Origin: Dunaliella salina
Lineage: Eukaryota > Chlorophyta > Chlorophyceae > Chlamydomonadales > Dunaliellaceae
Assembly (NCBI GenBank): GCA_002284615.2
Contig: MU069520.1
Location: 54,289 to 70,036, forward strand
Direction: 5' to 3'
DNA: 15,748 bases
A model generated the notes under the pieces. The model worked only from the letters and a program-made list of their open reading frames with translations. It ran no database searches and was not told the DNA's origin. The translations under genes and the position numbers were made by a program. Position 1 is the stretch's first letter; each line of letters starts with the position of its first letter. Of the stretch, positions 1-8,693 are shown piece after piece.

Positions 1-52
<52 letters not shown>
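1..52. repeat. (AC)n microsatellite at window start
   Basis: Twenty-six uninterrupted AC units open the window. The following ~170 bases stay rich in CA/TG runs. The tract lies upstream of the first visible exon, so it probably sits in an intron of the gene ending at 2200, or just 5' of it. Because the window starts inside the repeat, it may mark an assembly break. Confidence 0.97.
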
Positions 53-54
<2 letters not shown>

Positions 55-221
55 AACGCAGGAGCACAGGCTCTTGCATGCACAAGTGCACACATGGGTG
101 TTGAACGTCCAATGGAAGCAATGATGTTCTTGAAATCCATGGTTCCTTTGAGTCCTGTGTCTGGTATGTGCACACACCACCGGAGGCAAGTCGCTTCGTT
201 TACTTGTGCATGTGCAAACAG

Positions 222-2200
222 GACTCACCTGTTGACCAGATATCGGAGCTGGCTGACCTCACTATTGAGCCAGGAGCAATTGCGGCACTGTTGAGTGGGC
301 TCGTCGCGCGTGGCAGGTATGTACAAGCTTGTTTGACGTTGTATTAGCACTGTGCGAGGTCGTGTGTTGTGCTCCTGGTTCAAGGTCAATGTGTCCTCCT
401 TGGCAATCTCTGCCTTCTGCCTTTGTTTTGATACGAACGCTCAGATGCACAGCAGATACACTGAAAAGAGGGTGAAGAGCCCATGTCAGCACAGCGCTTG
501 ATCCCTCACCCTTTACGCTCGAGTGCCTCAGAGGACATTTTTTTTTCCCATATCTTCCCAAACAAAGCTGTTCAGAGCTATGCATCTTGACACAGCTGGT
601 GCATGCCTACTCTGCTAGTGTGCCACAGGACACTTCCGTTCCCAAACAAAGCTGTATCAGCAATGCATTGAGGTACAGCTGGTTCGTGCCTGCTGGCACA
701 GGACAGTGTGCTTGTCACGCCCTAACAGAGGGACTGCGCCCAATGCACACCGTGTGCACGAAGACCTCTTGCAATCATCAATCATACATGTTATCACATG
801 AAATATGTGATAGCACTTGCAAAACGAATAAAAGCAGATGTATGTAAGCAAATTTGTGTGACAAGCCAAGGCAGGCCTGCACGAGGTGAGCATTGTGCCC
901 AAGTGCATGCGCATGCACAAGCATATGACTGGCTGCTAAACGGACTTGGTTTGGTCAAGTGGGTATCCGCATCGCAGGCCTGCATGTGGTGGGTGTTATG
1001 CCCAAGTGCATGTGTGTGCACCAGCATATGGCTGGCTGCTCAATGGACTCGCTTTGAAAGGGTTTAAACGCTAATGCAAGCCTCCATGTGGTGGGCATTG
1101 TGCCCCCAGGTGCATGCATGTGCACCAGCAACTGATTCTGTGTGCAAGGAACTGGCTTTTTTTTGGATGGGTGGTATCTGCAATACAAGCCTGCATGAGG
1201 TGGGTGTTGTGCCCAGGTGCATGCACATGCACAAGCATATGACTGGCTGCTCAATGAACTTGTTTTGATGACGTGGGTATCTGCACTGCAGGCCTGCATG
1301 TGGTGGGTGTTGTGCCCCCAGGTGAACACATGTGCACCAGCATACAACTCCGTGCACAACGGACTCGCCTTGTTGGTGGACATGGACATAACTACGTATT
1401 CATGTTTTATGTCTCTCAGGGGCATGCCTGCGGGTCTGCAGGACCGGAGCACACAGCTGCTGGGCATGATTGCCCTGCAGCAGGAGGATATGACTTCACT
1501 CGAGGACCTCACCCAGGTGTGTGACAAATGCCTGGCAAAGGTGGTCTGCAAACTTCAGAAATGTGGCAAATGTTTTAAGAAGCATGATCATTAAGATTAA
1601 TTGCCATGACTGCCATCTGCATGTACTCCAATGTCAAGCTGCGTCTTGCCTTGTCACGGATGACTTATCGTGGGCTGCAAGGCTTCGGCCTGAGATTGCA
1701 TAGTTTGCAGGTTGCATGTCCAGATTAATGCTGCAGCAGCCGCCTGCAGAAATCAAGTGCTGCTCAGAATATTCTGTATTATTCTCACAGTGCATGATAG
1801 ATTTCCCACGTACCATAGCACCTTGTGGATAGATGTTGAGCTGGCTGCAATCATAAGGGAGCACTTCGATGCCTTCATGTCGGCATAGAGTCAAAGGAGG
1901 CACTGTGCGGTGCAAAGCCAACGAAAGTTTGCTTCCTTGCAGTTAGTGTGCTCGTTCCATACTTTGTATTCCATCCCTGAAAATAATATTGTATCAAATG
2001 ATATGAGTGGGACCAAGCATGATCTCCTTTTTGTTCTGTGTCAGGTGTTTGTGGCCATATACCGTCTGAAACTGCGACCGCCTGTGCCCTGGCTTGAACT
2101 CATGCAACATGTGTTGACAGCTCGGCAGCAGCTGGACGACGGTGACCCGGCGTTGAAGCCAGCGATTAGCTGGTTAGACGCGCTTAGGCGATTGAAATGA
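222..2200 (+). CDS. 3' part of a spliced gene: three terminal exons of a helical-repeat-like protein
   Basis: I read three exons: 222-316, 1420-1516 and 2045-2200 (stop TGA 2198-2200). Introns are GT-AG: donor GTATGT at 317 with acceptor CTCTCAG ending 1419, and donor GTGTGT at 1517 with acceptor TGTCAG ending 2044. Phases agree: exon 222-316 is open in only one frame and ends in phase 2, the next exon supplies the third base of an Arg codon, and the last junction is phase 0. Together they encode about 115 residues. The protein is leucine- and alanine-rich with predicted amphipathic helices, for example GAIAALLSGLVARGR, RPPVPWLELMQHVL and AISWLDALRRLK. The PP..WL pattern recalls octotricopeptide (OPR) or FAST-kinase-like organellar RNA-binding repeats of green algae, but that is inference. 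The 5' part is missing: no upstream exon in the right phase is visible before 222. A protein-level match or RNA-seq would settle it. Confidence 0.6.
557..724. repeat. Two-copy tandem repeat, 84-bp unit, in intron
   Basis: CCCAAACAAAGCTGT occurs at 557 and again at 641, exactly 84 bases apart. Similarity continues through ATGCAT, ACAGCTGGT and TGCCT blocks. It lies in the first complete intron of the gene ending at 2200, upstream of the larger minisatellite. No coding function is apparent. Confidence 0.7.
874..1385. repeat. Intronic minisatellite, five ~103-bp units
   Basis: Units start near 874, 977, 1079, 1188 and 1291, each with (G/A)GCCTGCATG-GGTGGGTGTTGTGCCC followed by a CA/TG-rich block (TGCATG.CATGCAC) and CAGCATATGACTGGCTGCT. 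Spacings are 103, 102, 109 and 103 bases. Copies are diverged from each other, so the array is not very recent. The long open frames on both strands here are by-products of the repeat and of the lack of stops in the unit, not genes. The array occupies about half of the 1,103-bp intron 317-1419 and stops just before its acceptor. Confidence 0.9.
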
Positions 2201-2388
2201 AGTGTTGGCGGTTACTCCAGCTCCTGGTTTTGCTATGCTGAGAAATTCCTCAAACAGAATGCATTCCCTTGGGATGATCCCTGCATCAGCTCTACCGCAT
2301 TTTCTGCTTATTTATGTCCATTAATTACTTTTGACAATTTTTTCCTGGCGTATGAATGCTTGCACCATTCAGAGCCATATCTTTTTGC

Positions 2389-2393
2389 TGTAA
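2389..2393 (+). promoter_or_regulatory. Possible TGTAA poly(A) signal of the upstream gene
   Basis: TGTAA lies 189 bases after the stop at 2198-2200. UGUAA is the usual polyadenylation signal in chlorophyte algae. It is a short motif that occurs by chance, and it sits right at the edge of the retroelement-tail remnant starting near 2400, so it could belong to either. The assignment depends on the organism being a green alga, which is not proven here. Confidence 0.25.
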
Positions 2394-2399
2394 CCTCTT

Positions 2400-2505
2400 T
2401 GCAGTGGAGGGGACTCACAGCTCTTCTGAGATGAAGTGTCCCATTTTCTTACCAATGTAGGGAGAGTTTATCTGCCTTGATTGTTTTTTCTATTCTTTTC
2501 CTCTT
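2400..2505 (+). mobile_element. Solo 3' tail remnant of the LINE-like element
   Basis: GTGGAGGGGAC at 2404 and ATGTAGGGAGAGTTT at 2455, followed by TCTGCC and a T/C-rich stretch (TTTTTTCTATTCTTTTCC), match the 3' tails at 8480-8596 and 14264-14385 in order and spacing. The outer part of the first hairpin (GGGAC/GTCCC) is kept and its inner part has changed. The second hairpin keeps its core but has lost its base. No coding part of the element precedes it, so it is either a very short 5'-truncated insertion or an old deletion product. Confidence 0.65.
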
Positions 2506-2814
2506 GAACCAAAATTGAAATTGTTGTGCACCCCAAATGCCCAAATGAAGTGGCACATGCCTTGATATGACTTAGAATTAATTTAAGATTAAACCATGTG
2601 GCCGGTGGGAACTGACACCCTTCCTGTTGCTCCTGTCGCGCATTGGCATTAAAAATAGGAAGGACGTACATGTGAATTTGGCTGGGCAGCATTCATCTTC
2701 TTTATTCGACCAATGCACTAAAACGACTGTGGGACCCCATGCAACTACTACTACCGTTTCGTTGTTGTCGTGAGTAATAATGATGAAATTGATACATATT
2801 TCAATCGAAAACAA

Positions 2815-3435
2815 AGGACTAGGACTGAGGGGACTACAGGTGAGACTACAAGGACTGGGGGGAAATAGGGGGAATGCGGCTGGGACTGCAGGCTTGCGAC
2901 TATGACTGTACAGTCAAAAGGGACTGCTGTGATTGTGCCTGTGACTGTACAGTCTGCAGGGGACTGCACAGTCTGCAGGGACTGCTGTGACTATGACGGG
3001 GACCGCAGGTGAGACTGCGGGGACTCGGGGGATTGGGACTGCAAATGAGACAGTAGGGACTGTGAGTGGGACTGTAGGAAAGACTGTAGGGCCTGGGGGA
3101 ACTGCAGGGACTGTGGCTGGGACTCCAAGGACTTGGGAGATCAAGACCGCAGGTGAGACTGCAAGGATTAGGGGGACTGTGACTGGGACTGCTTGGACTG
3201 GAGGGACTGGGACTGCAGGTGAGACTGCAGGGATTGCACGGACTGCAGGTGAGACTGCAGGGACTGGGGGGACAGTGGGGACTATGATTGGGACTGTAGG
3301 AATGACTGCAGGGACTTAGCGGACTGCAAGTGAGAGTGCAGGGACTGCAAAGACTGCAAGTGAGATTGTAGGGATTGGGGGGACTGCAGGGGCTGTGACT
3401 TGGACTGCTGGGAGGGGGGGTATTGGGAAGACTGA
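2815..3435. repeat. G-rich minisatellite built on GGGACTG(CA)
   Basis: About 600 bases of imperfect short units such as GGGACTGCA, GGTGAGACTGCA and GGGACTGTGACT, with strong G/C strand asymmetry. Longer phrases such as GGTGAGACTGCAGGGA recur (for example near 3216 and 3246), suggesting higher-order duplication. The 110-codon open frame at 2987-3319 encodes only Gly/Thr/Ala/Glu-type low-complexity repeats (TAGETAG), and a similar frame exists on the other strand, so I do not call it a gene. Many G-runs could form G-quadruplexes on the plus strand. Confidence 0.92.
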
Positions 3436-4218
3436 AGGGACTACAAGGTTACGCGGTTAATTGGGTTTGACCTTCAGTCAGGCGCCACAACCCTGTGTGA
3501 TATCCTGCCTTTTGTTAACAAATTTCTAACCAGAAATTGTGATGTCCCAGAATCAACCGAATCGGTTTGTACGGATTTTGGACGGGAATAGCGCCACGGC
3601 CTGGCCGCGCCTGCTCATAAGACTTTGCAGGCATATATTCCAGCCTGGTTTTTACAAGAATATTGAGTTTCGTGGCATGGATTCGTGCCAGTCCATTCCT
3701 ACCTCCAGGAGGATGATTTGGCGACCGACGAGGAGCATGGAACATGGGGTCGAGAATTGCCGCAGTCATAGACAGCGGGTACCGACTAGTTACATATTAT
3801 TTAAACATAATATGGTGTTTCTTTTATGGCGGATGGCCTAAGAGGATGGGGTGCAGTGGATCGCATGGGACGGTGAAAGGGAAACGGAGGACCAAAAAAA
3901 AGCGAAATTTGGGCCGGTGCGCAACGCCCTTGCTATGTGAATCCTGCCTTTTGTTAACCAGGCCACCTCTGCCCATTCTGAGAACACCTCCTGAAATCTA
4001 GTAAAAAAAAAGCAATTTTTCAGCGCTGAGCTGGTCCCATTTGGTGGACCCTGGTGCGTGCTAGGTCTGCATATTTGCGCGCTCAGCCAGCAAAACTCAC
4101 CCCCTGTGTGCCCTAACCCTCCAGCTGCACCCCCAAGCCTGCAGGTGGACCCCAGGATGGTCCCTGAGTGCACTGGTGGCCACCTGATGCGAGCTGGCAG
4201 GGGACATTCCTGGGGGTG
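3436..4218. other. Gene-free stretch with a short duplicated block
   Basis: I see no recognisable gene. An exact 18-base match, ATCCTGCCTTTTGTTAAC, occurs at 3502-3519 and 3941-3958. Weaker similarity precedes it (CGCCACAACCCTGTGTG versus CGCAACGCCCTTGCTATGTG), so two short copies of one repeat lie about 439 bases apart. Open frames of 60-128 codons here overlap on opposite strands and contain no domain I recognise. Confidence 0.5.
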
Positions 4219-4975
4219 CTCCAAAGCCAGTCGAGAGGAGTGATGACGATAGGGAACGGCTTTCTATTAATATCTAATGAAATTTAGGCACTTCAGCGGA
4301 GTGTTGGGACGGGTCCCGGATTTCAAACGCTTATACCTTTCAAATCTCCGCTGGCAGGCAGTCATATGAGATAAAGGGCGATGTTTTTAATTTTATTTTG
4401 AAGGACTAATGCCAAGGCTTTTCGCGGACAGGCTCAAAATTTAAGAAATGCCCGCGGCGTCAGTGTTGATGATGACAACCCCAGGCATCGGCCAGGATAG
4501 ACAGCAGACGCGGAGGTGGCCTATCGGGGCCTGGCCAAGCCTCCCAGGTTATGCGTGCTTGTCCGTGCGATGAAAATCCGACGAGCATCAGGGGTGCTCC
4601 CGACAACCCAAAATCACTTGCAATATTACCAGCAGGCTGCCCAAACACTGCCGCTGCAGTTTGGGCCTGAGCAGGGTCCCTCAAAAAATAGCCATTCCCA
4701 GGGTTGACCAAGAAGTGCAAGTATGGGGCACAACTGATGCTCCTTAATTATGTAAATATTAATAGAAAACCATCTGCCAACTCAAAACACTGCATGGTGG
4801 GCCCAGATGGAAGAAATGCCGGTTTCTGATGCACAGAGCTCAACCTGAGCCACATCCAGATACCACCAACAAGCCAGACAAGTCCTCTAATCCAAAGAAG
4901 CAACTCCCCCTACTCAGAAGTGGGTTTGAAAGTGTCTGGCAGTATATCACCCAAATTTGGCATAGGTTGTGGCGG
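4219..4975 (+). repeat. Unidentified dispersed repeat, copy 1
   Basis: Shared blocks with the copy at 5163-5810, in the same order: CAGTCGAGAG near 4227; CTTCAGCGGAGTGTTGGGAC at 4291; GCCCGCGGCGTCAGTGTTGA at 4449; GGAGGTGGCCTATCGGGGC near 4511; GCTCCTTAATTA near 4739; CTCAAAACACTG near 4781; CAGATGGAAGAAATGC; and ACTCAGAA near 4913. Relative to copy 2 it carries about 170 extra bases (4550-4715) and lacks a segment equivalent to 5335-5450. No coding domain or terminal inverted repeat is recognised. Strand is arbitrary. Confidence 0.8.
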
Positions 4976-5098
4976 CTGACCTTCAGCCAGGATGTTTGGC
5001 TGCTCGGCCTGATGAACTGTTCCATCCAAAGGGACAACGTCTACTGAAACTACAACTGGAACTTGATGGAATGTAACAAAGGACTGCTGAGGCTGGGA

Positions 5099-5115
5099 CT
5101 GGGGGCCACCCCCAG
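5099..5115. other. Perfect 7-bp G/C hairpin between the dispersed repeats
   Basis: CTGGGGG, loop CCA, CCCCCAG. It sits in a locally G/C-run-rich patch (GGTGGGGGG, TTTGGGGGGG at 5136-5157) between the two dispersed repeat copies. No function can be assigned. It could hinder polymerases or form alternative structures. Confidence 0.5.
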
Positions 5116-5162
5116 TGGGCCACCCCCGAACAGCGGTGGGGGGCTGTTTGGGGGGGTACTTA

Positions 5163-5810
5163 AAAGGCAGTCGAGAGAAATTATGAAGATTAGGGACGGC
5201 TATCTTTAAGTATGTAATGCAATTTTCATGCTTCAGCGGAGTGTTGGGACGGGGTCCAGATTTTTGAATCCTTTTTATTTTGTTCAAACTTCCGTTGACA
5301 GGTGCGGGTGCGAAATAACATGTTTTCATTTTTTACATGAACAAAGAGTTTTTCTTAACCAGATTTTAGAACTGTGAGGTTCTTGGGAGGAATAAGCTCC
5401 AGCAACTTTGTGGGGCCCATGGCCAGCAGCTCCTCCCTGACGCCCATCATGGCAGCCCGCGGCGTCAGTGTTGATGAAGGCAATCCGAGGCATCGGCCAG
5501 GACAAACAGAGGGTGCGGAGGTGGCCTATCGGGGCTTGGCCAGACCTCCATGGTTGGGCACACCTGACGCTCCTTAATTACAAAAATATTAACAGAGAAA
5601 TATCTGCCACCTCAAAACACTGACTGGTGTGCCCAGATTGAAGAAATGCATGTCTTTGATGTACAGAGCTCCACCTAAGCCACATCCAGGTGTCCCTAAC
5701 ATGCCAGGCTAGCCCTTACCCTCAAACAAGCAGTCCCTCATACTCAGAAAAGGGTAGAATATGCCCGGCAGGATATCATCCATTTTTGGCATCGGATTGG
5801 GGGGATGTCC
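5163..5810 (+). repeat. Unidentified dispersed repeat, copy 2
   Basis: Direct copy of the repeat at 4219-4975, roughly 75-80% alike by eye across the shared blocks. Its private segment around 5335-5450 includes CCATGGCCAGCAGCTCC. The two copies indicate a repeat family, since they diverge in indels as well as substitutions. A short CAAAAGCACC triplication directly follows at 5811-5838. I found no ORF that keeps its frame between the copies, so the family looks non-coding (SINE/MITE-like or part of a larger transposon). Confidence 0.8.
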
Positions 5811-5838
5811 AAAAGCACCAAAAGCACCAAAGCACCAG
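5811..5838. repeat. Short tandem (A)AAGCACC repeat
   Basis: Three consecutive copies of AAAGCACC or AAAAGCACC immediately follow the 3' end of dispersed repeat copy 2. The array may mark the repeat's tail or a target-site effect. Confidence 0.7.
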
Positions 5839-6232
5839 GAGTGCATGGCATGAATTTTGAGTAATTCCTCACATTTAAGTCAATTCTCCACTTCCATGTT
5901 TTGAGTTTACCTTCTTTTGTAAGCCAATGGAGAACTTCAGGTGCGAGGAGACTTCCCATGCCGCGCAAAATTCTCTTCTGAAGCAATTGATGATTGTACT
6001 TGTCTTACAATCAGCCCCTTTACATAATGTGCATGCCTCACTTGCACACATCACTTGCACAGACTGCATTGCTCCTCCACACATATGCATTCAATCCATG
6101 CTGGCTCCTGTCCTGCACACAAGCACAGGTGGGGCGCCCGTACTCACTCCAAATGGGGATTAAGCATGAGGACGCCTTGTATGCGTCCTCCAGGTCCGCC
6201 CTACAATGCCCCCTGGTGGGCATCGCATCCAG

Positions 6233-6257
6233 TGTGACCGACCCTGTGTCGGTCACA
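6233..6257. other. Perfect 10-bp inverted repeat with 5-base loop
   Basis: TGTGACCGAC (6233-6242), loop CCTGT, GTCGGTCACA (6248-6257). All ten pairs are Watson-Crick. It lies in a non-coding C-rich stretch. A terminator is unlikely because no T-run follows on either side, and the setting is eukaryotic. It could be a palindromic protein-binding site or the end of a decayed foldback element. Confidence 0.6.
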
Positions 6258-6518
6258 GCTTGCCACCACCCTCCCCTTGCCAACCTCTCCCCCCCGTGCC
6301 CTTAACCCCCCCCCTCCCAAAAATTCTGCTCTCCCGCAAAGACTGTCATTTTGATGTTTACACAGGCACATCTCTGTACTAAAGGAAGAGGCAAAATACA
6401 TGAAAAAGAATAGTCCGCGCATGCCAAAGGCCATGTGCATCAAGGGGTGCTCCTTTAAATGGAAAGCTAGAGGCTTCACCAGAAAGGCCCTCAGATCCTG
6501 CACTAGACACAGCTAGCC

Positions 6519-6520
<2 letters not shown>

Positions 6521-6592
<72 letters not shown>
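6521..6592. repeat. (AG)n microsatellite
   Basis: An uninterrupted AG run of about 36 units, ending GACAGAGCC. The Leu-Ser polymer frame on the opposite strand here is only a translation of the repeat. Confidence 0.97.
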
Positions 6593-6598
<6 letters not shown>

Positions 6599-7815
6599 CC
6601 AAAAACAGATCTGATGGGGATCTGGCTGGAACTGAGGGCCTCAGCTCATCCATGGGACCATATTCCACTCCCACAAATGTTGGAATTGTCACACCGAAAG
6701 TCTGCTGCAACGAGAAACTGCTGCACAGGGTTATTTGTCGTTATTTGTCTGTCATGGTCAAGTGTGTGAGGTGTGACCTGTATTTTGGTGGGACTTTTCC
6801 ATGGACTCTCACTCTTATTTATTCTTCCTGTGGAGCATCCTTGCAAGTGTTGGCGTATTTCTTTTCATCCCTGGCCATGTGCCAGGGGTGTTGCTCCTGA
6901 TGTAATGCAAGCCTGGTCAGCTGGTCCGCCTCTTGTCTGCTCTCTTCAACATCTCTGGTGCTGTTCAGCCATGCCAGCACTCTAGCAACATCAGCAAAGC
7001 AAGACACAAGCTGAAGCTCAAGTCAAGCTGCAATGGATGCTGTACGCAACAGCATCACCCCTCTTCAATAGGATGCTGCACTAAAGACACTGTCTTGGCT
7101 GCGTCAGTTTCTCAGCCTGACAGAATGTTAAAAACCTGCGCCCCCCAACTTGCTGTTTCCAAGCTTGTGTGTTCCTCTGCTTAAAATTCAGGGCAAATTG
7201 GGGCATGTGCGCCAAACTAGCCGTGGCGTTGATCCAAGATTTTGGCACATAGTCTTCACCACCAGCCCCGATTGCCCACATCAGCAAATGGAGATTATTC
7301 AATCAGTGGGGATGGGGCAATTTTTAATCATTTGGGCAATCTTCAAGTATTTATTTCCTGTGTAAAAAGAATGCCGTAGAAAAACAAACAGAAACAAATC
7401 CTTTTTGTTGGTGAGTTTGGCAAGTTACAGACTTACAACTAGCCATTTCCCTTATCTCTCAGGCCCTTTCTTGGGGAAAGCCTGCTAAGGGAAGCCCGAA
7501 GTCCAGGAAATTTTCCTTCACCCAGGTAGTTTTTCTCTATCTTTTTGTCCCAGCACAAGGGGCCAACGAGTCAAAGGTCATTTTCTGACTTCCTTCTTTC
7601 TTTTCCTGAAATGCAAGATATTATCAAAGCAAAGGGGGGCTCCAATCAATCAAATCTGGAAGTGAAAACCTGGCTCCAGGGTGGAGATGTAGGCCTCTCT
7701 GGAGAATTCTCCTTTTATTCACTTTTTGATGGACGTGATATCTTTCTGGAAAATAATGGTGGACATGGTTAGGTTTTTTGTCCCGTTAAGATTGTCAGCA
7801 AATAGAATTTGTATT
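6593..7815. other. Gene-free stretch upstream of the truncated retroelement
   Basis: Several open frames of 60-83 codons occur on both strands. None shows a recognised domain, consistent splice signals or similarity between frames. No RNA gene is seen. The stretch ends where similarity to the long retroelement copy begins, near 7819. Confidence 0.4.
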
Positions 7816-7818
7816 TGA

Positions 7819-8466
7819 CTAGGGAGAGACATAGGAAGCGATTTTAAGCTTGCTCAACACAACCTCCAACTCCCTACACATGCCTCAGACAGAACTATAC
7901 CTGCTTACTTCTTCCCTCGTAACCATCCAGAGAGGAAAAGACTCAACTCCAGTCGACCAGATGCTGTTTTGATCACCCCTTTGAATGCCAAATATACTTT
8001 TAACGATGTTTCTCCTACCCATTCCCATCACGCTTTGCGCAGCTCCTCACGGAGGACCACCAGAACTAGCCGCATGAGACAACCCAATGAATTTCATGCA
8101 AATGAACGCCATGTGCACCTAATAGAAATCAAGTTCAGTGAAGACACAAGGCGAGAGCATCAGTTGAACGCGGCAAAGCAGCAGCATGCAGACCTTTGTA
8201 AACTTATGAACGCTAAAGCTGATACAATTCACCCTATTCTGTTGGGTATAGGTGGAACTATTAACACAGAGCATACCCTGAAGCAATTCAAACAACTTGG
8301 ATTGGATCATCAGTGTGCCACAAAGCTTGCTCAACAACTTCATGCCCATTCTGTTCAATATGCCCACAAACTAGTCACCACACGCCGCGCTATTGAAAAC
8401 AAGATTACTTCCCACAGCCAGGTTCTAGAGCCAGGTGCTCCTAGTAACACTCCAGATCCACATTAG
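7819..8466 (+). CDS. Intact C-terminal PD-(D/E)XK nuclease-like domain of a 5'-truncated LINE-like element
   Basis: One frame stays open from 7819 (after TGA 7816-7818) to TAG 8464-8466, about 215 codons. It begins inside the element's protein rather than at a start codon, so it is a fragment, although an initiation at a later codon is conceivable. Restriction-nuclease-fold features: SSRPDAVLI (Asp codon 7960-7962) and HLIEIKF (Glu codon 8125-8127, Lys 8131-8133), 55 residues apart, followed by QLNAAKQQHADL and the hydrophobic strand HPILLGIGGTI. The 5' end follows FKLAQHNLQLP, which also precedes the nuclease in the copy at 13412-14245. That copy has two nonsense codons; this one has none. 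LINEs often truncate at the 5' end on integration, which explains the abrupt start. The nuclease assignment rests on motif pattern only. Confidence 0.6.
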   Translation, partial: LGRDIGSDFKLAQHNLQLPTHASDRTIPAYFFPRNHPERKRLNSSRPDAVLITPLNAKYTFNDVSPTHSHHALRSSSRRTTRTSRMRQPNEFHANERHVHLIEIKFSEDTRREHQLNAAKQQHADLCKLMNAKADTIHPILLGIGGTINTEHTLKQFKQLGLDHQCATKLAQQLHAHSVQYAHKLVTTRRAIENKITSHSQVLEPGAPSNTPDPH

Positions 8467-8483
8467 CATTTTCTTTTTCATAT

Positions 8484-8596
8484 CTTGTGGTGGAGGGGAC
8501 ACACGGCTCATTGTTGAGCCGATGTGTCTCCTCTTCTTTAATTGATGTAGGGAGAGTTTCTCTGCCTACGTAGTTTTCTTTTCTTTTCTTTTCTAG
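8484..8596 (+). other. Structured 3' tail: two hairpins plus (TTTTC)n
   Basis: Hairpin I: GAGGGGACACA (8493-8503) and GGCTCA (8505-8510), loop TTGT, TGAGCC (8515-8520) and TGTGTCTCCTC (8523-8533). All pairs are Watson-Crick except one G-T. Hairpin II: GTAGGGAGAG (8547-8556), loop TTT, CTCTGCCTAC (8560-8569), nine of ten paired with one G-G mismatch. A (TTTTC)n tract ending TTCTAG (8591-8596) follows. LINE reverse transcriptases commonly recognise a 3' stem-loop, so a template-recognition role is plausible. The T/C tract ending in AG also resembles a 3' splice site. Confidence 0.7.
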
Positions 8597-8693
8597 GAAC
8601 GAAATCCTCCTCTCACAGGGACTTGAGTCTGGTGCTTCCAGTAGCCCTGCAGGTCCTGACTGGTCTCTCTTGCTTTGTTCAAACATGTTTGTG

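Larger units (their letters stand above)
7819..8596 (+). mobile_element. 5'-truncated LINE-like element copy with complete 3' tail
   Basis: Aligned by eye with 13612-14385 in the same orientation, about nine bases in ten are identical through the coding part (for example CTCAACTCCAGTCGACCAGA at 7942 and 13721). Similarity runs from the region before the nuclease domain through the stop codon and the two hairpins to the pyrimidine tail TTTTCTTTTCTTTTCTAG. The abrupt loss of similarity upstream of ~7819 and the intact 3' end are typical of target-primed reverse transcription products. I could not identify a target-site duplication by eye. Confidence 0.75.

Noticed and set aside
94..163. An additional upstream exon ending at a GTATGT donor (164)
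   Set aside because: The frame needed to join exon 222-316 in phase 0 contains TGA at 149-151, so it cannot be coding in that phase.
874..1385. CRISPR-like array
   Set aside because: The whole ~103-base unit repeats with diverged copies. There is no short conserved repeat with unique spacers, and the array sits in a eukaryotic intron.
955..1551. 198-codon minus-strand ORF across the intronic minisatellite
   Set aside because: It lies over the 103-base repeat array and antisense to a phase-matched exon. The open frame results from a repeat unit without stops.
2987..3319. 110-codon ORF in the G-rich minisatellite
   Set aside because: It is a translated tandem repeat of Gly, Thr, Ala and Glu, with a comparable frame on the opposite strand and no start context or domain.
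5099..5157. G/C-rich hairpin as a transcription terminator
   Set aside because: No T-run follows, and the sequence is eukaryotic, where intrinsic terminators of this kind are not expected.
6513..6710. Minus-strand ORF with a Leu-Ser polymer
   Set aside because: It is only the (AG)n microsatellite read on the other strand.
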